Assembly: GCF_010729665.1 (NCBI RefSeq)
Contig: NZ_AP022610.1
Location: forward strand, 5,642,001-5,706,000
Direction: 5' to 3'
DNA length: 64,000 bases
Source of the DNA: Mycolicibacterium madagascariense
GTDB taxonomy: Bacteria; Actinomycetota; Actinomycetes; Mycobacteriales; Mycobacteriaceae
Part shown: positions 41,729 to 52,389 of the stretch, piece by piece
How positions within the stretch are numbered: position 1 is the first letter of the stretch
How the letters are laid out: each line of letters begins with the position of its first letter
Translations under genes and position numbers: made by a program
Notes under the pieces: model-generated
The model's database searches: none
Told to the model about the DNA's origin: nothing
The model's input: the letters and a program-made list of their open reading frames with translations, nothing else

Positions 41729-42705
41729 CGCCGCCTCCCAAGCGAACCGGCCTCGGACGTGGATTGGCGTCCCTGATCCCGACCGGCCCCAGCGACAGCG
41801 AGCTGAGCCCGGCGATGGGCGCGGCCGCGGCCGACGTGATGTACGGCAGCGCGCCGACCGCCACGGTCGAGCCCGTCGATGACGTGGGTGCGGTGTACCG
41901 CGAGATCGATCCGTCGCTGATCGAACCCAACCCGAAGCAGCCGCGCCAGGTGTTCGACGGTGACGCCCTCGCCGAACTGGTGCACTCGATCCGTGAGTTC
42001 GGACTGATGCAGCCGATCGTCGTGCGGGCGCTGAAGCCGGCCGACGGCGGTCCTCGGTACCAACTGGTGATGGGGGAGCGGCGCTGGCGCGCGGCCCAGG
42101 AGGCCGGTCTCGCCGCCATCCCGGCCATCGTGCGCGAGACCGCCGACGACAGCATGCTGCGGGACGCGCTGCTGGAGAACATCCATCGCGCACAGTTGAA
42201 CCCGTTGGAAGAGGCGGCGGCGTATCAACAGCTGCTCGACGAATTCGGCGTCACCCACGACGAGCTCGCGGTGCGAATCGGTCGGTCGCGCCCGGTGATC
42301 AGCAACATGATTCGGCTGCTGCGGCTGCCGATCGCGGTGCAGCGCCGGGTGGCGGCGGGCGTCTTGTCCGCCGGCCACGCCCGGGCGTTGCTCGCCCTCG
42401 AGGGTGGTGCGGAGAAGCAGGAGGAGTTGGCCGCCCGCATCGTCGCCGAGGGCCTTTCGGTTCGGGCGACGGAGGAGGCGGTGACGCTGGCGAACCGGGA
42501 TGGCGTCCCTGACGCCCCACCGGCGCCGCGGCGCAAGCCGATCCAGATGCCGGGGCTGCAGGACGTTGCTGAGAAGCTGTCGTCGGCGTTCGATACCAGG
42601 GTCACCGTGAGTCTAGGCAAACGCAAGGGCAAGATCGTCGTGGAGTTCGGCTCGGTCGACGACCTTCAGCGCATAGTCGACCTAATGAACGCGTCGGAGG
42701 CATGA
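41725..42705 (+). CDS. parB: Chromosome partitioning protein ParB
   Basis: 326 residues. The N-terminal tail [11 protein letters not shown] recruits ParA. The CTP-binding region contains [10 protein letters not shown] and [12 protein letters not shown], with [14 protein letters not shown]. The helix-turn-helix follows ([24 protein letters not shown]), then a C-terminal dimerisation domain. ParB binds parS and slides as a CTP clamp. ATGA overlap with parA. Confidence 0.97.
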   Translation: MTPPPKRTGLGRGLASLIPTGPSDSELSPAMGAAAADVMYGSAPTATVEPVDDVGAVYREIDPSLIEPNPKQPRQVFDGDALAELVHSIREFGLMQPIVVRALKPADGGPRYQLVMGERRWRAAQEAGLAAIPAIVRETADDSMLRDALLENIHRAQLNPLEEAAAYQQLLDEFGVTHDELAVRIGRSRPVISNMIRLLRLPIAVQRRVAAGVLSAGHARALLALEGGAEKQEELAARIVAEGLSVRATEEAVTLANRDGVPDAPPAPRRKPIQMPGLQDVAEKLSSAFDTRVTVSLGKRKGKIVVEFGSVDDLQRIVDLMNASEA

Positions 42706-42776
42706 CCGGTCACACGGCGTAATTACGTCACTGTGACACCAGCCCGCCGTCGTCGGCCCTCGAAGGAGCTAAACCC

Positions 42777-42875
42777 TTGCGCAGCAACGTGATTCGCATG
42801 TCTCCGGACTCGGAGCCAGCACGCCGTGCCGTGACCCTGCGTCGGCGGCCGGCACGAGCGGACTGGGCGGTCTAG
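42777..42875 (+). CDS. Candidate 32-residue leader ORF before the Rv3916c homologue
   Basis: A TTG start 8-9 nt after AAGGAG opens a frame with the product MRSNVIRMSPDSEPARRAVT... ending ADWAV, very basic. Its TAG overlaps the GTG of the next gene (TAGTG), a layout that allows translational coupling. It may be a real microprotein, a leader peptide, or the true N-terminal region of the neighbour after a frame error. No known family. Confidence 0.4.
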   Translation: MRSNVIRMSPDSEPARRAVTLRRRPARADWAV

Positions 42876-43624
42876 TGTCCGCCCGCATCACTCCGCTGCG
42901 ACTCGAAGCCTTCGAGCAGTTGCCCAAGCACGCTCGGCGCTGTGTCTTCTGGGAGGTCGACCCGGCCACCCTGCAGCGCGGAGATCACCTCGCCGACCCG
43001 GAGTTCGAAAAGGAAGCCTGGCTCTCGATGGTGATGCTCGAGTGGGGTTCCTGCGGACAGCTCGCCGTCCCATGCGAACCCGAGGAGGCCGACTTCACCG
43101 CATCGGCGTCCAGTGGCGACGACCCGTGTCTGGGCTACGCGTTCTATGCGCCGCCGCGCGCGGTGCCACGAGCGGGCCTCTTCCCGACCGGACCCGTGAG
43201 TGCCGACGCCGTCTTGTTGACGACGGTGGGCGTCGAGTCGGGGGAGGACGGCGACGGGCTCACCCGGGCTTTGATGGCTGCGGTCGTCGGGGACCTGGTG
43301 CGACGAGGCGTCCGCGCCCTCGAGTCCTACGGCAGGACGCCCGACGCAGCGGAACTGTCTGACCCACAACGGGTTTCGCCGGACCTGCGCCCCGCGGTCG
43401 CGGTCCTCGGCGACTGTTCGGTGGAGCAGTGCGTGACCGACGCGGAGTTCCTCGCCGACGTCGGCTTCGAGGTCGTCGCGCCGCATCGGTACTTCCCGCG
43501 GATGCGGCTCGAACTCGAGCAGGGGCTGGGATGGAAGGCCGACGTCGAAGCAGCGCTGGAGCGACTCCTGGTGAGCGCCGAGCTGAAGCAGCCCGTCGGA
43601 GCCGGCGCGAGCCTGCGCGCGTGA
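42875..43624 (+). CDS. GNAT-like acetyltransferase-fold protein (Rv3916c-like)
   Basis: 249 residues from a GTG at 42875: MSARITPLRLEAFEQLPKHARRCVFWEVDP. The middle (ADAVLLTTVGVESGEDGDGLTRALMAAVVGDLVRRGVRALESYG) resembles the GNAT acetyl-CoA-binding fold, and the end (EFLADVGFEVVAPHRYFPRMRLEL) fits a terminal GNAT strand. It is conserved between parB and cwlM. Substrate unknown. The large tandem duplication begins inside this gene, and a truncated copy recurs at 51952. Confidence 0.8.
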   Translation: MSARITPLRLEAFEQLPKHARRCVFWEVDPATLQRGDHLADPEFEKEAWLSMVMLEWGSCGQLAVPCEPEEADFTASASSGDDPCLGYAFYAPPRAVPRAGLFPTGPVSADAVLLTTVGVESGEDGDGLTRALMAAVVGDLVRRGVRALESYGRTPDAAELSDPQRVSPDLRPAVAVLGDCSVEQCVTDAEFLADVGFEVVAPHRYFPRMRLELEQGLGWKADVEAALERLLVSAELKQPVGAGASLRA

Positions 43625-43625
43625 C

Positions 43626-44816
43626 TCAGCTCTGGGCGGCGCGCTGCTGTTCGACCGACCGCTCGTGGGCGAGCAGTTCGGCGAAGGTGAACGTGCCCGT
43701 CGGACGATCGTTCTTGCCCAGCAGATAGAGCCGTTTGACGGCCGCGAGTATGCCCTCGGACAACGCGTCACGCACCTGCCCGGACACCAGCAGATCCCGG
43801 TCGTGCGCATTGGTGATGTAGCCGACGTCGATCTGCACGGTGGGCATGCGCGTCAGGCGCAGCAGATCCCACGTGCGGCCGTGCGTGCGGCAGTCGCGTA
43901 ATCCCGTGCGCGCCACCAACTCTCGCTGCACGAAGTCCGCGAGGTTGCGGCCGATGGTCGACACCGAGCCGTGCGAATTGCCGAAGTGGAACGATGCGAC
44001 GCCGTTGGCGGGGGAGCCGGGCAGGGCGGCGCAGCGCAGGCTGATCATCAGATCGGCGCCCACGGTGTTCGCCGTCGCGGCGCGCTCGGCGTCGGAGGGA
44101 CTGCGACCGACAGGCCGGGACAGGAAGGTCTCCATGCCGATCGCCGTCATCCGGCCTTCGAGGCGACTCGCGAGGTCCCACAGGATGTCGGCTTCGCTGA
44201 TGGGTCCGTCGGGACCGTTCATGATGGGCCCGTGGTCGTCGCCACCGCGGCCCGGATCGATGATGATGCGCTTGCCCGACAGCCGCGGCCCGGAGCGGCG
44301 GACCAACTCCTCGCGGATCGCGTGCAGCGAGCCACCCGTCACGCGGGAGCCGAGGAAGTACAGCGAGCGCAGCGTCTCCGGACCGCAGATGCCGTCCGGG
44401 TACAAGCCGTACTCGCGCTGATAGGACATCAGACCGTTGTGGGTCTGCAAACCGAAGTGGCCGTCGACGAGGCCGGTGTAGAACCCGAGGTCCTGCAACC
44501 GGGCCTGCAGCGTCGCGACGTCGTCGCCGTACATCGGCGCGCCGAACTGGTGCGCGAGTGTCCGTGCCCCCAGCCGGTAGGACGCCTCCTTCAGCGCGCG
44601 GTACGTGGCCTCTCCGACCACGCCGTCGACCAGCAACCCCCGGTGCTGCTGGAAGGCGCGGACCGCGTGATCCAGGTCGTCGTCGAAGGCATCGAAGGCC
44701 ACGTGCTTGCCCGTGGTGAGGTCCGCGTCGGAGTTGTCGAGCAGCCCCAACGCCGCCAATGCCGCCCGAATCTCGGCCACGGGGATTCCCCGATCGCCGC
44801 GGCGCAGACTAGACAT
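43626..44816 (-). CDS. cwlM: CwlM, catalytically degenerate amidase that activates MurA (copy 1)
   Basis: 396 residues, intact in this copy. Two N-terminal peptidoglycan-binding domains (residues 1-150; [24 protein letters not shown] and [28 protein letters not shown]) are followed by an amidase_3 domain. The first zinc ligand is lost: IDPGRGG stands where active amidases have IDPGHGG. In mycobacteria CwlM, phosphorylated by PknB, stimulates MurA, the first step of peptidoglycan synthesis. It converges on the GNAT gene one base away. A second, frameshifted copy is at 52390. Confidence 0.93.
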   Translation of the reverse strand: MSSLRRGDRGIPVAEIRAALAALGLLDNSDADLTTGKHVAFDAFDDDLDHAVRAFQQHRGLLVDGVVGEATYRALKEASYRLGARTLAHQFGAPMYGDDVATLQARLQDLGFYTGLVDGHFGLQTHNGLMSYQREYGLYPDGICGPETLRSLYFLGSRVTGGSLHAIREELVRRSGPRLSGKRIIIDPGRGGDDHGPIMNGPDGPISEADILWDLASRLEGRMTAIGMETFLSRPVGRSPSDAERAATANTVGADLMISLRCAALPGSPANGVASFHFGNSHGSVSTIGRNLADFVQRELVARTGLRDCRTHGRTWDLLRLTRMPTVQIDVGYITNAHDRDLLVSGQVRDALSEGILAAVKRLYLLGKNDRPTGTFTFAELLAHERSVEQQRAAQS

Positions 44817-44900
44817 GAACAGAATTGTCGCAGACAGAACCGGTAATTCTGAAACCTCCAGGCCAGTCGGGAAACCACGGCTGCCGTTGCCGGAGGCCGA

Positions 44901-45234
44901 TCAGACGACGTCGGACAGCTCGCGCAGCAGCGGCCTTGCCCTTCGTGCCGACGATGCGCTTGACCGGCTGACCATCCTTGAACAGGATCAACGTCGGTAT
45001 CGACACCACCTGGAAGTCGCGGGCGGTGCCGGGGTTGGCGTCGACGTCCATCTTCGCGACGGTGAGTGCGCCAGCCTTCTCGTTGGCAATCTCCTCCAGC
45101 ACCGGGGCGATCATCTTGCAGGGACCGCACCAGGTGGCCCAGAAGTCCACCAGCACGGGAGTGCTGCTGGACAGGACGTCGCTGGAGAACGAATCGTCGG
45201 TGACGGCGACGGTCGCGCTGGTGGTTTCACTCAT
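44901..45234 (-). CDS. trxA: Thioredoxin (copy 1; C-terminal frameshift)
   Basis: The ATG at 45234 begins [16 protein letters not shown]. The active site WCGPCK lies near residue 37, with the cis-Pro in [11 protein letters not shown]. As read, the frame slips after GTKGKAA; in another frame the family ending LLRELSDVV appears and stops at 44901. The same slip is in copy 2. Thioredoxin reduces protein disulfides with electrons from the neighbouring TrxB. 17 bp separate it from trxB. Confidence 0.88.
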
Positions 45235-45250
45235 GTCGGGCTCCTCGGGG

Positions 45251-46221
45251 TTAGGCGTCGGTGGCGTTGGTGGGGTTCAGCTCGGGGTCTTCGGTGTCGG
45301 CGAGCCAGCGCTCGGCGTCGATCGCCGCGGAACACCCGCTGCCCGCGGCGGTGATGGCCTGGCGGTACGTGTGGTCGACCAGGTCGCCGCAGGCGAAGAC
45401 GCCGTCGACCGAGGTGCTGGTGGTGCGGCCCTTGACGGCGACGTACCCGTCGTCGTCCAAGTCGACCTTGCCCGCGACGAGGCTCGACCGGGGATCGTGA
45501 CCGATGGCGACGAACACGCCCGTGACGGCGAGCTTCGACTCCTCACCGGTGACGGTGTCGCGCAGGCGCACGCCCGTGACCTTGGCTCGCCCTCCACCTC
45601 GGTGACCGCGGTGTTCAGCAGGAACGTGATCTTCGGGTTGGCCTTGGCGCGTTCGAGCATGATCTTCGACGCGCGGAACTCGTCGCGGCGGTGGATGAGC
45701 GTCACACTGCGGGCGAACCGGGTCAGGAAGGTGGCCTCCTCCATCGCGGAGTCGCCACCGCCGATCACGGCGATGTCCTGATCGCGGAAGAAGAATCCGT
45801 CACACGTGGCACACGTGCTGACGCCGGTGCCGATGCGCTCCATCTCGCCGGGAACGCCGAGCTGACGGGCGGCCGCGCCCATGGCCAGGATGACCGCGCG
45901 TGCCCGGAACGTCTCGTCACCGACGGTCACCGTCTTGACGGGGCCGTCGAGCGAGACGTCGTCGACGTCCTCCATGCGCAGGTCGGCGCCGAACCGCAGC
46001 GCCTGCTCACGCATCTGCTCCATCAGTTCGGGGCCGGTGATGCCGTCCTTGAAACCCGGGTAGTTCTCCACCTCGGTGGTCGTCATGAGGGCGCCGCCGA
46101 ATTGCACGCCCTCGAACACCAGCGGATGCAGCTGGGCACGCGCGGCGTACACGGCCGCCGTGTAACCAGCTGGGCCGGAACCGATGATGATCAGGTCGTG
46201 GACGGTGTTCGGTGAAGTCAT
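45251..46221 (-). CDS. trxB: Thioredoxin reductase (copy 1; frameshifted)
   Basis: The ATG at 46221 begins [27 protein letters not shown] (FAD site). The redox site is [10 protein letters not shown], the NADPH site [12 protein letters not shown], and the C-terminal FAD motif [23 protein letters not shown]. One missing base near 45590 breaks the frame after TEVEGE; copy 2 has the identical lesion. The composite length is about 323 residues, normal for the family. It reduces thioredoxin with NADPH. A GAAAGGCGGAA ribosome site precedes it. Confidence 0.9.
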
Positions 46222-46291
46222 TTCCGCCTTTCTGGGTACGCCTATAACACCAGCGTAAGCCCGGCTGTTCCGCGACGGCGCCTCGGACGCG

Positions 46292-46594
46292 TCACCGGCG
46301 GCCCCAGCGGCGCCACCGCCGGCGGCCCGGTGGCGGACACGAGCGCAGGGCGCGCTCGACGCGCGCGGTGACGTCCGGCGGGACGGCGTCGGCGGTCTCG
46401 GCGTCCGCGGCCAGGGCGGCCAGTTGCTGCGGCACCCGGTCCAGCGCGGCGAGGCGGTCGGCGACGTGTGGATCGGCAGCGGCACGGCTGCGCAGGCGGG
46501 CCGCGGTGCCCTCGTCGAGCAGACCGTCCCGCAGCGCGGACAGCAGTTCCCACGGGACCCGATCGCCGTCGTGATCGTCTGCCACGCTGTCCAC
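46292..46594 (-). CDS. rsmA: Anti-sigma-M-like protein RsmA, short form (copy 1)
   Basis: 100 residues: [47 protein letters not shown] resembles the N-terminal sigma-binding part of Rv3912, followed by a basic end [11 protein letters not shown]. tuberculosis RsmA is about 254 residues with a membrane helix and external domain; here none is seen, so it is a short form or has lost its C-terminal part. It lies between sigM and trxB, with the small secreted gene between it and sigM. Copy 2 differs by a 2-base loss. Confidence 0.65.
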   Translation of the reverse strand: MDSVADDHDGDRVPWELLSALRDGLLDEGTAARLRSRAAADPHVADRLAALDRVPQQLAALAADAETADAVPPDVTARVERALRSCPPPGRRRWRRWGRR

Positions 46595-46657
46595 CGAACG
46601 CGTCTCCTGCCGGGTCGAGCCGTCGCGCGTCAGTACACCATTGCGCTGCCCGTATCG

Positions 46658-46684
46658 GGAATTCCGCGGCTCGCCCGTTCGTTG
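46658..46684 (+). promoter_or_regulatory. Possible ECF-sigma promoter of the small secreted gene
   Basis: GGAAT (46658-46662), 17 nt, then CGTTG (46680-46684) resembles ECF promoters of the GGAAC-N16/17-CGT type. It faces the gene starting at 46751, in the divergent gap shared with rsmA. The -35 box has one mismatch to the SigM/SigE-like consensus. Confidence 0.3.
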
Positions 46685-46750
46685 GCTGAGGGGTAGCTGA
46701 TAAGGCCCTCGGCCACCTTGACATCTCGCCGAACACGAACGAAGGCCCTC

Positions 46751-47061
46751 ATGCGCAACATCCGTCGACTCCTCGTCACCGGCGCCTTCGCCGCCATGGC
46801 GAGTTCAGGTCTGATCGCGTTCGGAGCCGCCACCACGCCTGACTCCAGTCCCGTGGCGTGCGACCAGAACATCGTGCCGTACGACCCGTACCACCAGACG
46901 TGTGGCATTCCGAACCCGATCCCCGCCGTTCCCGGCGCCTCGCCGGGCGCGGGCACCATCATCGCGTGCCGCAACATCCCGGCTGCCTGTCGCAGGCGGT
47001 CAACGGGCCGCAGCTCGTCGCCGTGCCGCGCACCGACACCACGGTGCGGCAGAGTCGCTAG
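46751..47061 (+). CDS. Small secreted four-cysteine protein (copy 1; frameshifted)
   Basis: The ATG at 46751 follows GAAGG by 5 nt. The first 27 residues ([27 protein letters not shown]) form a signal peptide. In this copy a G is missing after ACATCCC near 46980, so the last third is out of frame; copy 2 at 55512 shows the whole 103-residue product. Its stop overlaps the sigM stop by three bases on the opposite strand. Confidence 0.65.
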
Positions 47062-47626
47062 CGGGCCGTCGCGACGCCGTCGAAGGACGCCAGCGACTGG
47101 GCCAGCTGGCCCGGGCCCGCGAGCATCGACTCTTGACCGTGCCCTCGGGAATCCCGAGCAGGCGGGCGGTCTCCGCGATCGAGTAGCCCTGCATGTCGAC
47201 CGCCACCACGACCGCGCGTTGATCGACGGGCAGCCGCAGCAGGGCGCGCTCGACGACGATCGCGGTGTCGACGCGCGCAGTCGGGTCCCCGATCCGGCAG
47301 TCGTCGTCCCCCAGCGGGAGCGCGGCGTGAGTCTTGTTGCGCCGCAAGCGGTCCAGACAACAGTTGACGACGATGCGGTACAGCCAGCTGCTCACCGACG
47401 CGTCGTGGCGGAAGGTCGGCGCCTTGCGGTGGGCGGCGAGCATCGCCTCCTGCAGGGCATCCGCGGCGTCCTCGGGATGGCGGCTGGTCACCTTCGCCAG
47501 CCGGTAGAGCTGCCGCTGGTGGCGGCCGAACAACTCCGCGAAGGCATGTCGATCCCCGGCGACGTGCGCGGCGAGCAACTCCGCATCGGTGCGGTCCCGA
47601 CCGTCGTGCGACGCGAAAGTCCCCAT
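47058..47626 (-). CDS. sigM: ECF sigma factor SigM (copy 1; frameshift near 3' end)
   Basis: From the ATG at 47626: MGTFASHDGRDRTDAELLAAHVAGDRHAFAELFGRHQRQLYRLA (region 2.1), SSWLYRIVVNCCLDRLRR (region 2.4) and VVVAVDMQGYSIAETARLLGIPEGTVKSRCSRARA (region 4). One base is missing near 47110, so the last 17 residues ([16 protein letters not shown] in copy 2) are out of frame. In M. tuberculosis SigM controls Esx genes and PPE genes and is held by RsmA. Here RsmA is divergent in position from its usual adjacency because the secreted gene intervenes. Confidence 0.88.
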
Positions 47627-47684
47627 GCCCGAACAGTAATGAACGCGCCACCCCTGCCCCGACACTTGTTGTGGGGCGCCTGAC

Positions 47685-50600
47685 TCAGGAAGCGGCCTTC
47701 AGCGTGATCTCGGAGAGGGCGCTGACGCTCTTGCCGTTGACCGACCCCAGCGTGGTGATCCACACCAGCAGGTTGGAGACCGGCGTCGGGTTGTTGATCG
47801 TGATGGTGTTCGTGCCCGGTTTCATCGGCGTCGGGGGTGTCAGCTCGGTGGTCTCGTCGAGCGTCGCCGGCGTCGGTGACTGTGCCGAGCGAAGTTGAAT
47901 CGACGTGCCGGTGCTGTTGAGGTTCAACGTCACCGACCCGATGGCCGTCGGCTGCGGCAGCTGCAGGACCAACCCGACCCCGTTCTTGAAGTTCGGGAAC
48001 GGCACGGCGTCGCTGTAGATGTCGGTGGACCAGCTCGTCGCGGGATTGCCGTCGATCGCGTTGGCCGCGTCCGCGGGATTGTCGGCCTCACCGCCGGGCG
48101 AAGACCGTTGCGCGAACGGGTTTCACGATCGCCGTGCTCGGCGCACTGGCGCCGGTGCTGCTGCTCGTCGGTGCGTTGAGCCCCAGCTGGTCCTTGTCCA
48201 GCGGACCGCCGACGTCACTGAACACGCCCCGCAGCACCGTCGCCAGCACGACGAGGGCGACGACGAGGATGGCACCCGCCACCGCGGCGCCGATCAGGAC
48301 GCCCTTGCGGCGCTTGGCCTTGGCCTCGGGGTCGTCGTCGGCGGCGTAGCGCGCACGGGGCGCCTCGGGCTGGTCGATCGGCGCGATCAACTCCGTGCGG
48401 TCGGCGACGGCGGTGGCTTGCTGCAGCAGGTTGAGCAACGTGGGCGCCGACCTGATGCCGCCGTTCTCCTGCACGGCCCGCACGGCCGCGGCCGAGATCT
48501 GGAACGGGATGGCGCGGTCCATGCTGCGCGGCTCCACCGGCTCGCCCGCGGGATCCCGATCGGCGGCCGCCATGCCGCTGCGCACGCCGGACTCCGGCAG
48601 GGGCCAGCGGTTGACCAGCAGCGCGTAGAGCGCCGCTCCGATGCCGCGAATGTCGTCCTCGGGCGTGGCGGTGGGCAGCGTCGCCGGGAAGGCGAGCGCG
48701 ACGTCACCCTCGATGCTGACGCGGATCCTGCCCGGGTGGTCGATCGACAGCGCGACCCCCGCGCGGTGGGCGGCCTCCGCGGCGGCGGCCAGCGACTGGA
48801 CCGCCCTGGCACCGCCGATCGCCGACGGCGCGGTCTCGGCCACCTCGGCCAGCGACCCGCCGCGAATCCACTCCGAGACCACCAGGCCGCCGGAGCCGGT
48901 GCGGGCGACGTCGAGCACGCGAGCCACGCCGGTCGAGTTGACCGAACTCAAACGCATTGTGCGCGAGGATCTCGGTCAGTTCCTCGTCGGGAAGCACGGC
49001 GTCGGGATCGATGAAGGTCAGAGCGACCTGACGGTCGAGCACCGTGTCCATCGCATGCCAGAACTGCAGGTGCGGAGGCCCGCCGTGAAACACCAGGAGG
49101 CGGTAGCGCCCGCCGGCGATGGTGGCGCCGGGAATGAGGTGGACCTCGTCGTCGGCCGTGGCGGCCTCGATCGCCGGTTCCCCCGGCACGGCAAACGCCG
49201 TCGGTTCGCGGGTGGGGTCGCCGGCGTAGTCGGCGGAGGCCGTCCCGACGGCGGCAGATGAGACTCCGCCGGCACGTCGGGTTGGAAGTCGTCGACGCTC
49301 TGTCGCGGGATGCGGGTGGTCGCGCCGCTCGCCTCGGTGCGGAATCGCCCGCGGGGTCGTCGGTCACCGCTGGTCCTTTCCGAAGCCCGGCACCGGCGAC
49401 GGTCGCCGGAGGCCCGCCCTGCCACGCCGGAGGAATTTGACGCGACGGTAACGGACGGAAATTGCTCTGATCAGAGTACGTGAGGGGCATACCGCGGCGA
49501 GGTGGGTCGGGCACCCGACCCCGGGGACGGGGTTCGCTCGGAACGGCTCGCCCGCGTCCGAGCCGGCGCCGGACCGCCGCGGCGGCGGCGAGCGCGTCGG
49601 GCACCTTGGCGGTCAGCAGCACCGTCGCGATGATCGGCGCCATGATGAGGCCGAGCACCAGCAGCCGCAGGATCGACCCGGCGCCGCCATGGTGCTCGGT
49701 GAGCGTCCCGAGGCCCAGCAGTCGGTCGACGACGTGCGCGACCAGGCCCGCGAGCAACGACCCCGCCACGGTGACGAGGATGGTCCGCACCACGTCGAGG
49801 CTGATCATTCGTCCGCCCGGCGGTTTGAGATTGGCCCTCAGCATGACGTGGCCGACGACGGCACCGGCCAGGAAGCCGAGCCCGTTGGCGAACCCGAGAT
49901 AACCGGCGACGAGTTCGGGATCGTCGGTGAGATGCGGCGCGGCGAGCGAGGCGATGACCTTGACCGCGGTGATCACGACGATGAGCACGATGGGGGTCCA
50001 CGGCTGTTCCCTGGCATAGAAGACCCGCGTCTGCAGCAGCAGCATCGAATACGGCAGCAGGGTGAACGCCGACAGCGTGAGCGCCATCCCGAGGTAGCCG
50101 GCGTCCACCTGGCCGAAGTTCCCGTACGCGAACAGCGCACTGCCGATCGCCGGGCCCGCGACGGTCATGAACGCCACGACCGGGATGAGCGTCAGCAGCG
50201 TCAGGCGGGTCGCGAACGACAGGTCGGCGAGCACCGCGGGCTGATCGTCGGCCGCGGCGTTGCGCGAGAGCCGCGGCATCACCACCGTCAGCACCGTCAC
50301 GCCGATCATGCCGAACGGGAGTTGGAGCACGAGCCACGCGTAGTTGTAGATGGCCGGGCCCGAAGCCGCTGCGTGACTGGCGATTTGGTTGCCCACGATG
50401 AGGCCGGCCTGGCTGATCAAGACGTAGAGCACCATGGCGGCGGCCATCCCGCCGAACTTCTTGATCCGGTCGTCGAGGCCCCACAGCGGGCGCATGCTGA
50501 TCCGCTCGCGGCGTACGGCGACGAACACCATCGCGGTCTGGGCCACCACGCCGAGGGTCGTGCCGATGCCCAGGACCAACAGCTTGGCGGTGCCCATCGC

Positions 50601-51260
50601 GACGGGGTTCAGCGACAGTTCGCCGGGCACGACGACGAAGACGCCGAGGATCGCCAGGCCCACCACGTTGTTCAGCACCGGCGCCCACGCCGGCGGCCCA
50701 AAGACGTTGCGCGTGTTGAGGATTGCCATGAACACCGACGACAGGCCGTAGAAGATGATCTGCGGCAGCAGCAGGTAGGCGAACGCCACGGTCAGCGATC
50801 GGTCGACCTTCGGATCGCCGCCGAGCATCAGTCGGACGAGCAACGGCGCGGCGGCCACCGAGACCACCGTCGCCACCACCAGCAGTGCGGTCGTCAGCGT
50901 CAGCAGGCGGCGTACGAACGCCGTGCCCCCGTCGGCGTCGTCGCGCTCCGCGCGGGCCAGCACGGGTACGAAGATCGCGGTGAACGTCGCCTCGAGCACC
51001 AGCGCGGCGATCAGGTTGGGCAGCTGGTTGGACACCGAGAAGGCGCTCAGCAGCGGTCCGCCGAGGATCGTGGCCAGCAGGAGGATGCGGAGGAAGCCGG
51101 TGATGCGGCTAATCAACGTCGCGAGCGCCATGCCCCACGACCGCGAGACGACGGCCGAGTCGGTCAGTTCGGGGGCACCGGCGCGGCGGCGCGGCGCTGC
51201 GCCCTGCGGGATCCGCTGCGGTGCGCGCGGCGGCACCCTGGGCGGCCGGACGGCATTCAC
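47685..51260 (-). CDS. murJ: Lipid II flippase MurJ (MviN) with pseudokinase domain (copy 1; several frameshifts)
   Basis: From the GTG at 51260 (GTGA overlap with the Rv3909 stop) about 1190 codons, close to Rv3910. Residues 40-560 are the MurJ membrane domain (ALATLISRITGFLRILLLATILG...). Then come a disordered linker, a pseudokinase (GATIAGGRYRLLVFHG...ALTFIDPDA, without HRD or DFG motifs), a membrane helix (GVLIGAAVAGAILVVALVVLATVL) and an external beta domain ending SALSEITLKAAS. Frame breaks lie near 49343, 49240, 48965 and 48107. PknB phosphorylates the pseudokinase to recruit FhaA. The breaks differ from those in copy 2. Confidence 0.9.
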
Positions 51261-51951
51261 AGGGGGCCGTCCTCGTGGGCCAGCGCGACGTCCAACGGGT
51301 CCGGCCTGCGCTCACCGTCGCGCCGCGACGGGCGGTCGAGGTCGGCGCGGTCGGGTTGGCCTCGGAACCGATGCCACAGCCGGCGTCCCGCGAGCAGCAC
51401 CAGCACCGCCCCGGCGGACAGCGTGATGAAGAACAGCACCTTGCCGTAGGCGTTCGAGTGCACCGACAGCCGCACCGGTTCGCCAAGGGGCAGACCGTCG
51501 GCGGTCTGGAGGGCGACGTCGACGGCCACGCGCTGGGTGAAGTGCACCTCGATGGGCACGCGCAGCGGCCGGGAGGCAGTTCGATCTCGCCCATGTTCGT
51601 CACGGTCATCCCCGGCGGGGCGTCGACGTCGAGGCGCACCCGGATGGGCACGGGCAGATCGTTGCGCAGGGCCAGCGGCAGCGGACTGCGTTCGGTCGCC
51701 AGGGTAGGAGCCGCCGGGGTTGACGATCGTGACGGCGTGCAGCAGGTCCTCGACCGTGGTGCCGACGACGCCGACCCGCTGCCCGCCCAGGCCGTTGCGG
51801 GCATCGGGGGCGACCGACTGACTCAGCGCCCGCAGCATGTCCTCCCGCAGCGGCGCGGTGTACTGCGGCCCGGTCAGGCCGGTGCGCGGGTCGGTGGTCA
51901 GCGCCCCGGTCAGTCCCCACAGCCGAGCGGTGACGTTCGAGATGTCCGACG
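51257..51951 (-). pseudogene. Truncated Rv3909/DUF6049 gene (copy 1)
   Basis: Only the C-terminal 230 or so codons remain ([17 protein letters not shown]... to LAHEDGPL); the duplication junction removes the rest. Two further frame breaks are visible, a 7-base loss near 51566 and a 2-base loss near 51708, relative to the full gene at 60015-62401. Confidence 0.88.
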
Positions 51952-52388
51952 ACCGGACCCGTGAGTGCCGACGCCGTCTTGTTGACGACGGTGGGCGTCG
52001 AGTCGGGGGAGGACGGCGACGGGCTCACCCGGGCTTTGATGGCTGCGGTCGTCGGGGACCTGGTGCGACGAGGCGTCCGCGCCCTCGAGTCCTACGGCAG
52101 GACGCCCGACGCAGCGGAACTGTCTGACCCACAACGGGTTTCGCCGGACCTGCGCCCGCGGTCGCGGTCCTCGGCGACTGTTCGGTGGAGCAGTGCGTGA
52201 CCGACGCGGAGTTCCTCGCCGACGTCGGCTTCGAGGTCGTCGCGCCGCATCGGTACTTCCCGCGGATGCGGCTCGAACTCGAGCAGGGGCTGGGATGGAA
52301 GGCCGACGTCGAAGCAGCGCTGGAGCGACTCCTGGTGAGCGCCGAGCTGAAGCAGCCCGTCGGAGCCGGCGCGAGCCTGCGCGCGTGA
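51952..52388 (+). pseudogene. 5'-truncated GNAT (Rv3916c-like) gene (copy 2)
   Basis: The sequence enters at SADAVLLTTVGV, lacking the first 104 or so residues and any promoter of its own, and ends at 52388. One C is missing near 52153, which breaks the frame after SPDLRP. The intact gene is at 42875-43624. Confidence 0.88.
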
Positions 52389-52389
52389 C

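Larger units (their letters stand above)
43187..51951. repeat. Tandem duplication, unit 1 (about 8.77 kb)
   Basis: This block is repeated directly at 51952-60717. It begins within the Rv3916c homologue and ends within the Rv3909 homologue. At the internal junction TCCGACGACCGG only CG is common to both parents, so the ends share no real homology. No transposase or terminal inverted repeat is present at either end. Confidence 0.93.

Noticed and set aside
51837-52127. Plus-strand chimeric ORF crossing the duplication junction
   Set aside because: Its first half is antisense to the Rv3909 remnant and its second half is out of frame with the GNAT gene; no ribosome site.
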